Positions 1 through 5,320 of a stretch of DNA of 7,826 nucleotides are shown here, in pieces. Numbering within the stretch: the stretch's first letter is position 1; every line of letters starts with the position of its first letter. The position numbers were made by a program, and so were the translations under genes. The notes under the pieces are model-generated. The model was not told the origin of the DNA. It searched no databases and saw nothing but the letters and a program-made list of their open reading frames with translations. Origin of the DNA: Archaeoglobaceae archaeon. GTDB taxonomy: Archaea > Halobacteriota > Archaeoglobi > Archaeoglobales > Archaeoglobaceae. Location: positions 1 to 7,826 of the forward strand of contig JANXDJ010000060.1 in assembly GCA_025059545.1 (NCBI GenBank). The letters are read 5' to 3'.

Positions 1-342
1 ATAGCAACGAATCCAGACAAGATCTTTCCTTCAGAAGACGGTCCAACTCCTGGCACTGGGCTTATAATTGGCGCTCTATACTGGATGACTGGTAGAATGC
101 CCGATGTAGTTGTTGGAAAGCCTTCAAAGGTGATAATGCTCGAAGCTCTTGAAAGGCTAAATCTTAGTGCTGAAGATGTCGTAGTCGTTGGAGATCAGAT
201 CGAAGTCGATGTTGTTGCGGGAAAGAACATTGGAGCGGAGACTCTTCTTGTGCTGACAGGAGTGACAAAGAAAGAAGATTTAGAGAAAGCAAGCATAAAG
301 CCAGACTACATTCTTAATTCCTTGGAGGAATTATTTATTTAG
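1..342 (+). CDS. HAD-IIA (NagD-like) family phosphatase, C-terminal part (5' truncated)
   Basis: The frame is open from base 1 to the TAG at 340-342, so this is the last 113 residues of a protein usually about 260 long; the ATG at 85 is internal. Visible family marks, numbered from the first visible residue: ATNPD (2-6), a P-G-T-G turn (17-20) that in this family closes the cap region, the motif III lysine in GKPS (K40), and motif IV VGDQIEVD with the Mg-binding acids D65 and D70. The usual Thr before the second Asp is Val here. HAD-IIA enzymes hydrolyse small phosphate esters (p-nitrophenyl phosphate, 2-phosphoglycolate, nucleotides) by way of a phospho-aspartate. The nucleophile (motif I DxD) and most of the cap lie outside the window, so the substrate cannot be inferred. 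Its 3' end overlaps the convergent PAS gene by 4 bp. The family call is firm. Confidence 0.85.
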   Translation: MATNPDKIFPSEDGPTPGTGLIIGALYWMTGRMPDVVVGKPSKVIMLEALERLNLSAEDVVVVGDQIEVDVVAGKNIGAETLLVLTGVTKKEDLEKASIKPDYILNSLEELFI

Positions 343-2135
343 CTACTCCCCTCAAGAAACTTCTTCATTTCATAAGTTGCAAGCTCTTGGTATCTGAGTT
401 TGTCGACGATCTCTTCAATCTTGTGAACATGCTCGGTTATTTTGTTAATGAATTCTTCTTCAGAAACTTCATTTCTTATCTCCAAATACCCTTTAATTAC
501 AGCAAGCGGATTTCTGAGCTTGTCTGCCAATTCCTCAAATTGTTTTAAGTTTTCCATGATCATCTTCAAAGCCATTTCCCTTTCTTTTTCAACTTTCAAG
601 AATCTAAAACGCATCGAAACGTCGTGAGAGATCGTGGAAATGATCCTCAGCTCTTCTTCCGTGAAGCCATTATTCCTCGCAATAACCACCAGGCTATGAA
701 GTTTATCTCTATAAATTGGAATGAACGTAAACCACATTCCATTTCTGAATTCCTGGAAAACACGATCCAGATTTACCTTGATATTTAAAGATTCGGAATC
801 TAAGATTTTTAAAGGCTCGGAAAGTGGTTCAAAACCATTCTCAGCTAAATAAATTCCCACCTCCGCATTCAACTTCTCAAAGCTGTTTTTCAAATTCGAT
901 AGAATCTTGAACTCAGAAGTTTCATGGATCAGTGATCCCTTTATCTCGCTTGCAACTCTTAGAAGATCATTCATCCTTCTCAAAAACTCTTCGTCTTCTT
1001 TGATCTTCGTTATGTCCGCAATGTTAACCATCACAGCGGGTTTTCCTCTATACTTGATCCTCTTAGCCAAAACCTTTAACCATTTCTCATCCCCATCTTT
1101 AGTTCTTACCTTTATTTCATAGCTCTCAGGAACTTCGAGTCCTTTCTCTCTTGCCCAATATCTCTGCTTGGTTAAATCTCTAAACTCGGGAGAAATTATG
1201 TCATATGGGTGGGAAAGCTTGCTAAGCTCCTCTTGGGAATATCGGAGAATTTCGTAGACTTTATCATTGGCGTAAACTATTTTATTGTTTTGTATTATAA
1301 ATATACCTGTATGAGAGTTTTCAACGAGTGTTCTGTATAGAATTTCTCTTTCCTCAAGCTTCTTTTCATATTCCCTTTTTTCAGTTATATCGTCAAAGCT
1401 TACCAAGATCAGCCCTTTATCTTTTTCAATCAGATTTGCTACAACTCTCACATATCTCTCCACTCCATCTTTTCTAAGAAATCTGGTTATGATCTCCAAG
1501 CTTTCTCCACACAAGATCCTCTCGATCGTCTCTTTTACACGGTCAACGATGTTTGGATCAAACAAGATCTCAACACTTCTACCTTCAAGCTCTTCCGCAG
1601 GGTATTGTGTGATCTTTTCCGCGGTTTTGTTCACAAAAACGATCTTGTCTCTTTCAAGTAGCATAAAACCCGAAATCGAGCGGTCAATTACCTTTCTATA
1701 GAACTCTTCTCTCTCTCGAACTCTCTTTTCAAGCTTAACTTTCTCCGTTATGTCCTTTGAGACAACAATTCCAAATTTAAAATTACCAAATTCAACGAAT
1801 CTACCAGAAACGTCAAGAACATATTCTTTCCTACCAATGATCACTTTCAATTCTCCTCTAACGATCTTTTTTCCATAAAAAGCATCTTTGAAAAGTTTAA
1901 TAGCCTTCTCAAAGTCATCTGGATGAATGAATGACATTATAGGAGTGCCAAGAATCTCTTCCTCATTAACTCCTAAAGCCTCAACAAAACTACGATTTAC
2001 ACTTAAGAGTCTGCCTTCGGAGTCCACTACTCCAATAAAATCTGGGAAGGAATCCAAGATCGTCTTATACGCTGTAGCATTTTTTTCAAGTTCCTCGAGA
2101 AATTCTTTGGCTTTTACAATCTCTTCGGATGGCAT
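339..2135 (-). CDS. Soluble three-PAS sensor protein with degenerate DHp-like tail and no ATPase domain
   Basis: 598 residues, no signal peptide or membrane segment, so a cytoplasmic sensor. Three PAS domains lie at about 20-130, 145-255 and 265-375. The first two end in DITEK and run into similar charged helical linkers (131-147 and 251-267), which suggests PAS duplication. Residues 385-515 look like a divergent GAF-type domain. Residues 515-598 form two helices like a histidine-kinase dimerisation domain: ADKLRNPLAVIKGY (537-550) aligns with the H-box SHELRTPL, but D538 stands where the phospho-acceptor His is expected and K539 where Glu is expected. The protein then stops; no HATPase_c N, G1 or G2 boxes follow, and the next gene is convergent. 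It is probably a signal-binding or partner protein rather than a working kinase. An in-frame TAA directly before the ATG fixes the start, and GGGGTG five bases upstream is a possible ribosome site. The ligand is unknown. Confidence 0.85.
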   Translation of the reverse strand: MPSEEIVKAKEFLEELEKNATAYKTILDSFPDFIGVVDSEGRLLSVNRSFVEALGVNEEEILGTPIMSFIHPDDFEKAIKLFKDAFYGKKIVRGELKVIIGRKEYVLDVSGRFVEFGNFKFGIVVSKDITEKVKLEKRVREREEFYRKVIDRSISGFMLLERDKIVFVNKTAEKITQYPAEELEGRSVEILFDPNIVDRVKETIERILCGESLEIITRFLRKDGVERYVRVVANLIEKDKGLILVSFDDITEKREYEKKLEEREILYRTLVENSHTGIFIIQNNKIVYANDKVYEILRYSQEELSKLSHPYDIISPEFRDLTKQRYWAREKGLEVPESYEIKVRTKDGDEKWLKVLAKRIKYRGKPAVMVNIADITKIKEDEEFLRRMNDLLRVASEIKGSLIHETSEFKILSNLKNSFEKLNAEVGIYLAENGFEPLSEPLKILDSESLNIKVNLDRVFQEFRNGMWFTFIPIYRDKLHSLVVIARNNGFTEEELRIISTISHDVSMRFRFLKVEKEREMALKMIMENLKQFEELADKLRNPLAVIKGYLEIRNEVSEEEFINKITEHVHKIEEIVDKLRYQELATYEMKKFLEGSS

Positions 2136-2239
2136 TTAGACACCCCGGGCTTAACTCTGAGAACAATTTCAACTCCAATTTCAGTTCCAAGCTCTCCCAT
2201 TGAATTTTTGAGCTCTGGAGTAGCGACAACTCTCTTCAC
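2114..2239 (-). CDS. Possible small protein or leader ORF (41 aa, GTG start) overlapping the PAS gene start
   Basis: A 41-codon frame runs from GTG at 2239 to TAA at 2116-2114 and overlaps the first 22 bases of the PAS gene in another frame. Its codons look coding: purine-first, with GAA, GGA, GTT, ATT and AGA as in the neighbours. The translation is protein-like, beginning VKRVVATPELKNSMGELG and continuing with an alternating hydrophobic stretch. The predicted transcription start (from the TATA box at 2276-2282) is about 13 bases before the GTG, so it would be near-leaderless; I see no good Shine-Dalgarno for this GTG. The frame stays open upstream to 2287 without another usual start. It could be a small protein translated before the sensor, a leader ORF controlling it, or the remnant of a longer gene. 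I do not recognise the sequence. Confidence 0.33.
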   Translation of the reverse strand: MKRVVATPELKNSMGELGTEIGVEIVLRVKPGVSKCHPKRL

Positions 2240-2245
2240 CTGAAG

Positions 2246-2266
2246 TCTAAGCGTGTAAAGCTTAGA
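2246..2266 (-). promoter_or_regulatory. Perfect inverted repeat at the predicted start site of the PAS transcript (operator or 5' hairpin)
   Basis: TCTAAGC and GCTTAGA are exact inverse complements separated by 7 bases, and sit just downstream of the TATA box at 2276-2282. By archaeal spacing the transcription start would fall at about 2252, inside this repeat. As DNA it has the form of a dimer-binding operator that would block polymerase loading; as RNA the full 7-bp stem would form only if transcription starts at its upstream edge. What it binds is unknown. Confidence 0.4.
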
Positions 2267-2275
2267 AGATATAGA

Positions 2276-2290
2276 ATTTAAACTTTTTTA
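2276..2290 (-). promoter_or_regulatory. BRE/TATA promoter for the PAS gene and small ORF
   Basis: On the minus strand an A-rich BRE-like stretch (AAAAAAG) is followed directly by TTTAAAT at 2282-2276, the form of archaeal TBP/TFB promoters. With usual archaeal spacing, transcription would start near 2252, about 115 bases before the PAS ATG but only about 13 before the GTG of the small ORF. Confidence 0.45.
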
Positions 2291-2306
2291 TCAAATATAA
2301 TTCATT

Positions 2307-2342
2307 TTAAAATAATTTTTCTAACTAAAATAATTTTTCTAA
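2307..2342 (-). repeat. 18-bp tandem duplication at the dapL stop codon
   Basis: Read on the minus strand, TTAGAAAAATTATTTTAG (2342-2325) is followed at once by TTAGAAAAATTATTTTAA (2324-2307), matching at 17 of 18 bases. The first copy encodes the last five residues (LEKLF) plus the TAG stop of the aminotransferase. The second repeats LEKLF with a TAA stop, in frame, beyond the gene. It looks like a slippage duplication. Its T-rich minus strand may also help end the dapL transcript, since archaeal polymerase stops at T-rich tracts. Confidence 0.8.
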
Positions 2343-3479
2343 TCTATTTATCGCTTCTGAAATGACATCTTTGCTTCTTGTTAGCGCAAATCGAACATAA
2401 CCTTCTCCATAGCTACCAAATCCAATGCCAGGAGTTGCGACGATGCCAGCAAGATCCAAGAGCTTTTTGACAAATTCTATACTGCTCCCATTAACCTTGC
2501 ACCAGACGTAAAAGGTCGCTTTTGGCTTTTTAACTTCAAAACCAAGTCTTTTCAATCCCTCAACAAGCACATCTCTTCTCTCAGCATATATTCTACAGTT
2601 CTCCTCGATAACTCTATCATCTCCCCTCAAAGCGGTAATTCCAGCTTCTTGCACCGCTTCAAAAACACCGCTATCAACATTCGTCTTTACTTTGAGCAAA
2701 CCCCTTAGAATTTCCTCATTGCCACAAGCAAATCCTATACGCCAGCCAGTCATGTTATAAGTCTTAGAGAGAGAATTGAACTCTATTGTTACCTCAAAAG
2801 CATTTTTGAACTCTAAAAAGCTTTTGGGTCGATAACCATCGAGTCCAATCTCGCCGTAAGCGTAATCATGGGCTAAGATGATCTTATTATCTATGCAAAA
2901 GTCGATCGCAGATTTTATGAATTCATCACTTGCAACTGCAGACGTTGGATTGTTTGGATAATTTAGGAATAGAAGCTTGGTCTTTTTTACAACTTCCTTA
3001 GGAATAGCTTCAAGATCTGGTAGAAAACCATTCTCTGCTTCCAAAGGCATTTGAAATGCTCTGCCTCCTGCCATTACCGTTGAAGCGTAGTAAACTGGAT
3101 ATCCGGGATCGGGAACGAGAACGTAATCGCCCTCGTTGACGAAAGCAAGCGGTAGATGAGCAATTCCTTCTTTTGAACCTATCAAAGCGATCACTTCTCT
3201 ATTCGGATCCAATTTAACACCTTTTCTCCGTTTATAAAAATCTGCAACGCTCTCTCTGAACTCCACCATGCCTTCATAGCTTGGATATTTCTGCCTTTCA
3301 ACTTTCTCAACAGCTTTTTGCATTGCAGAAACAATATGCTTCGGCGTTGGAAGGTCTGGATCTCCAATTCCAAGATCTATGATCTTTACACCTTCTGAGA
3401 CCTTCTTTCTCTTCATTGCATCTATTTCTGCAAAGAGATAGGGCGGAATTTTCTTCATTCTCTCCGAGGTTTCAAACAT
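2325..3479 (-). CDS. dapL: LL-diaminopimelate aminotransferase (DapL-type, PLP-dependent)
   Basis: 384 residues, full length for this class I/II aminotransferase group. Likely reaction: tetrahydrodipicolinate plus glutamate to LL-diaminopimelate plus 2-oxoglutarate (EC 2.6.1.83), a one-step route to lysine in the cytoplasm. Visible features: the N-terminal F-E-x-S-E-R-x-K-x-x-P-P-Y-L-F-A-E-I pattern and DLGIGDPDLPTP (35-46) of DapL; GSKEGIAHLPLAF (101-113); VPDPGYPVY (122-130); NYPNNPT (173-179) with PLP-contacting N177; D205 and Y208; the Schiff-base lysine K239 in SLSKTYNMTGWRIG; R247; and carboxylate-binding R363. All key residues are intact. The ATG at 3479 lies about 30 bases after the predicted transcription start, with no strong Shine-Dalgarno. 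Divergent from the unknown-kptA pair across a shared promoter. It could be a broader-range aspartate-type aminotransferase, but the N-terminal signature favours DapL. Confidence 0.82.
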   Translation of the reverse strand: MFETSERMKKIPPYLFAEIDAMKRKKVSEGVKIIDLGIGDPDLPTPKHIVSAMQKAVEKVERQKYPSYEGMVEFRESVADFYKRRKGVKLDPNREVIALIGSKEGIAHLPLAFVNEGDYVLVPDPGYPVYYASTVMAGGRAFQMPLEAENGFLPDLEAIPKEVVKKTKLLFLNYPNNPTSAVASDEFIKSAIDFCIDNKIILAHDYAYGEIGLDGYRPKSFLEFKNAFEVTIEFNSLSKTYNMTGWRIGFACGNEEILRGLLKVKTNVDSGVFEAVQEAGITALRGDDRVIEENCRIYAERRDVLVEGLKRLGFEVKKPKATFYVWCKVNGSSIEFVKKLLDLAGIVATPGIGFGSYGEGYVRFALTRSKDVISEAINRLEKLF

Positions 3480-3521
3480 GATAGCTCTTAATTTGATCTG
3501 CTATATCATTTTTTCTTTCTC

Positions 3522-3546
3522 GAAGCAAAAAATTTAAAATTGCTTC
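3522..3546. promoter_or_regulatory. Symmetric divergent promoter: inverted GAAGCAA boxes around one TATA core
   Basis: GAAGCAA (3522-3528) and its exact inverse TTGCTTC (3540-3546) flank an 11-bp AT core holding TTTAAA (3533-3538). On each strand the arrangement reads GAAGCAA, A/T run, TATA box, so each arm can act as the BRE for one direction. Predicted starts are near 3509 for dapL (minus) and near 3562 for the plus-strand gene. The pair could also be a regulator operator. Confidence 0.55.
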
Positions 3547-3560
3547 ACTAAAGATGGGCT

Positions 3561-4385
3561 GTGTGGCTTAGAGTGATGAGCTCAGAGGATAAAAACAAGT
3601 TGCTTGGAATTGCATCTGAACTTAGGAATATTGGAGCAAAAGTTGAGCTTAGGGAATTGGTGGAATGGGAAGAAGATGAGCAATTTGTTTTCAGAGGAAA
3701 AATAAGCGAGCTAAAAAATCTATTAAGTGCTGGAAAGTGGAATGAAGAGATAGAAAAATGGGAAAGACGAATTCAAATTTTGAAGGAGATTTTAAAAGAG
3801 CGAGAGATTAAGTATGATGAGTTTATAGAGAAATTTTTGAAATTTGAAGATCCCGAGAGCTACGAGTCTGCAAAAAAGTTTATGGATGGAGAGTTAAGTA
3901 TTGAAGAATTTATTTCATCAGCGGAGAATGCTATAAAGCTGAAAATTCTATTGGATGAACTACAGTTATTTTTACTAAAAAATGGATTTGAAATCGGTGA
4001 TTTTATCAGAGGTAGCTTGCCAGAAGACCCTGAGGTGATTATTAGCATAGATGAACCGGTTGAAGGTAGCACGAAGCTCATAACGATTGATTTCTTTCCT
4101 GTTTGGGAACTATATGTTGATGTTCTGAGCTTGCTTGGAGAAGAAGTGGAGAACAAAGAGCTTTTAAGTCTTTTGAGTGTTATATCGAATATTTTGCTCA
4201 ACATTGAGAATATCAACGACATAGATAAACTCAGAGAGTTAAGTAGCGCTATAATCCAAAATGAAAATGAGGAAATATTAATAAATTGTGAAGAGATCTT
4301 CGACTTAATCGTGAAATCGCTGGAAAAAGAAGGAATAGTTCGAGTTTCGGGTAAGAAGATAAAAATTAGAAAGAGGCAGTGGTGA
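3561..4385 (+). CDS. Unrecognised acidic helical protein upstream of kptA
   Basis: 274 residues, no signal peptide or membrane span; I do not recognise a family. Residues 2-55 suggest a small alpha/beta fold: strand WLRVM, helix (7-24), strand KVELREL, strand FVFRG, helix ISELKNLL. Residues 58-145 are highly charged and helical, coiled-coil-like (EEIEKWERRIQILKEILKERE and on). Residues 155-180 contain likely strands, and 236-274 look like a winged-helix tail ending in the basic KKIKIRKRQW, possibly for nucleic acid. I chose GTG 3561 because it supplies the first strand and coincides with the predicted transcription start, giving a leaderless message. ATG 3576 is the alternative start and would lose that strand. 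The stop is one base before the kptA ATG, so the two are probably made together. A role in RNA or tRNA metabolism is only inferred from that pairing. Confidence 0.75.
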   Translation: MWLRVMSSEDKNKLLGIASELRNIGAKVELRELVEWEEDEQFVFRGKISELKNLLSAGKWNEEIEKWERRIQILKEILKEREIKYDEFIEKFLKFEDPESYESAKKFMDGELSIEEFISSAENAIKLKILLDELQLFLLKNGFEIGDFIRGSLPEDPEVIISIDEPVEGSTKLITIDFFPVWELYVDVLSLLGEEVENKELLSLLSVISNILLNIENINDIDKLRELSSAIIQNENEEILINCEEIFDLIVKSLEKEGIVRVSGKKIKIRKRQW

Positions 4386-4386
4386 A

Positions 4387-5013
4387 ATGGAGGAGATAAG
4401 ATTTTGCCCATCTCATGGGTTCTATCGAGGAGAAACTTGTTCCTGTGGCACAAAAGGAGAGATCGTGCTAAGCAAGGACAAAGTCGAAAAGCTTGGTAAA
4501 TTTGTCTCAGGATTATTAAGGCATTTTCCGCAAAAGTTTGATTTAGAGATAGACGAAAACGGTTGGGTCAGCTTTGAAGCATTAGCAAAAGTCGTTAGCA
4601 GAAAATATCGCTGGGCTAACAAATGGGTGCTGAAGGCTATGGTTTACAGTGATGAAAAGAAAAGATATGAATTGAAAGGAGACAAAATTAGAGCAAGATA
4701 TGGACACAGTATTGATGTAAAGCTTACAGATATGCCTGAAGCCAATGAAGATACACTTTACTATGGGACAAGTGAAGAAGAAGCAAGTAGAATGCTTGAA
4801 ATAGGTATAAGACCTGTAAATCAGGCTTATGTTCATTTATCAACAACTATCGAAAGAAGTCTTGAAGTTGCCAGCCTCAGGACAAAGAAGCCAATTATTT
4901 TTGAAATAGATGCGAAAAAAGCAAAAGCAGATGGTATTAGAATTTTAAAGGCGAACGATTCAATTGCTCTTGCAAAAGAGATACCCGCAAAGTATATTAA
5001 AAAAATACATTAG
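4387..5013 (+). CDS. kptA: RNA 2'-phosphotransferase (Tpt1/KptA) with N-terminal zinc-binding extension
   Basis: 208 residues. The family moves an internal 2'-phosphate from RNA to NAD+, giving ADP-ribose 1'',2''-cyclic phosphate and nicotinamide. In eukaryotes this finishes tRNA splicing; the archaeal substrate is not settled. Residues 1-24 hold C7, H10, C18 and C20 (CPSHG...CSCG), a likely zinc site. The RNA-binding lobe follows with R45-H46 (LLRH), LEIDENGWV (53-61) and IRARYGHS (101-108, R102). The NAD lobe has LYYGTS (124-129), YVHLS (148-152) and R165. R45, H46, R102 and R165 match the Arg-His-Arg-Arg catalytic set by order and spacing (my alignment by eye). N145-Q146-A147 before VHLS lacks the Arg common there, and the usual Gly before R165 is replaced (S163-L164). 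The ATG lies one base after the preceding stop; GGTGA just upstream is too close for a classic Shine-Dalgarno, so coupling is likely. Confidence 0.9.
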   Translation: MEEIRFCPSHGFYRGETCSCGTKGEIVLSKDKVEKLGKFVSGLLRHFPQKFDLEIDENGWVSFEALAKVVSRKYRWANKWVLKAMVYSDEKKRYELKGDKIRARYGHSIDVKLTDMPEANEDTLYYGTSEEEASRMLEIGIRPVNQAYVHLSTTIERSLEVASLRTKKPIIFEIDAKKAKADGIRILKANDSIALAKEIPAKYIKKIH

Positions 5014-5255
5014 TATTCTTCGTCGTAATAGTATTCCTCTTCTTCCTCCTCTTCTTCCTCTATTTCCTCTTCTTCATCGTAACTTTCAAGATCTTCGAGG
5101 TTGAACTCCTCGTTCGTGTCTAATAGGAGCAATTTACCCTCTTGGTAGATCATCAAACATCCACAGGACTTACAGTTAATTTCTACGCCCTCATATAGAT
5201 CTGTTATCTCGACTTCTTCTCCACAAGAAGGACAGAAAATGATTTTTACCGCCAT
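5010..5255 (-). CDS. Small zinc-ribbon protein with a long acidic Glu/Asp/Tyr tail
   Basis: 81 residues. The N-terminal half is a zinc ribbon with C8-P-S-C11 and C28-K-S-C31-G (C33 extra), between them EEVEITDLYEGVEIN, which recalls LysW/ArgW amino-group carrier proteins. Residues 48-81 are almost all acidic with a run of nine Glu, then YYYDEEY. LysW ends in EDWGE, whose terminal Glu carries the substrate. That motif is missing here and the last residue is Tyr, so a carrier role is not supported, and a DapL-type enzyme nearby points to a different lysine route. The acidic tail could mimic nucleic acid or bind a basic partner. The ATG is about 3 bases after the predicted transcription start, so the message is probably leaderless. 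Convergent with kptA, overlapping it by 4 bp (TTAG). Function unknown. Confidence 0.75.
   Translation of the reverse strand: MAVKIIFCPSCGEEVEITDLYEGVEINCKSCGCLMIYQEGKLLLLDTNEEFNLEDLESYDEEEEIEEEEEEEEEYYYDEEY
5034..5061 (+). repeat. 28-base homopyrimidine tract (Glu-codon run on the minus strand)
   Basis: The plus strand has only C and T for 28 bases and, after one A, 13 more (5063-5075). On the minus strand this encodes the Glu run of the zinc-ribbon protein (GAA/GAG codons). On the plus strand it lies 21 bases past the kptA stop and may serve as a pyrimidine-rich transcription stop. The termination role is inferred. Confidence 0.7.
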
Positions 5256-5280
5256 AGAATATGCTTAGATTTCTATCCTA

Positions 5281-5297
5281 ATTTAAATTTTGCGCTT
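5281..5297 (-). promoter_or_regulatory. BRE/TATA promoter for the zinc-ribbon gene
   Basis: On the minus strand AGCGCAAAA leads into TTTAAAT (5287-5281). The expected transcription start, about 26 bases from the TATA centre, is near 5258, only about 3 bases before the ATG at 5255, the classic layout of a leaderless archaeal message. Confidence 0.55.
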
Positions 5298-5299
5298 TG

Positions 5300-5320
5300 A
5301 AACCCCAGAAGTTAGGGTTT
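5300..5320 (-). terminator. Weak hairpin at the end of the icd operon
   Basis: AAACCC (5300-5305) pairs with GGGTTT (5315-5320) across a 9-base loop. The stem includes the last sense codons and flanks the TAA stop of the UPF0280 gene. No clean T-run follows on the minus strand, so this may be an RNA 3'-end structure rather than a terminator. Confidence 0.25.

Noticed and set aside
2220..2239. Alternative TTG-started frame after AGGTGA in the PAS leader
   Set aside because: The Shine-Dalgarno spacing is good, but the translation is Leu/Ser/Lys low-complexity; the GTG frame looks more protein-like.
3573..3619. Possible C/D box sRNA: GTGATGA (C box) followed 36 bases later by CTGA
   Set aside because: No convincing D' and C' boxes between them and no terminal stem; it also lies inside the coding start of the 274-residue protein.
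3860..4453. 197-codon open frame on the minus strand opposite the unknown protein and the start of kptA
   Set aside because: It is a low-complexity Ser/Ile/Phe translation, the usual shadow of Glu/Lys-rich coding on the other strand; the plus-strand frames carry the coherent proteins.
5010..5255. Annotation as LysW amino-group carrier protein
   Set aside because: The C-terminal EDWGE attachment motif is absent, no lysX/lysZ-type genes are nearby, and the aminotransferase in the window points to the diaminopimelate route.
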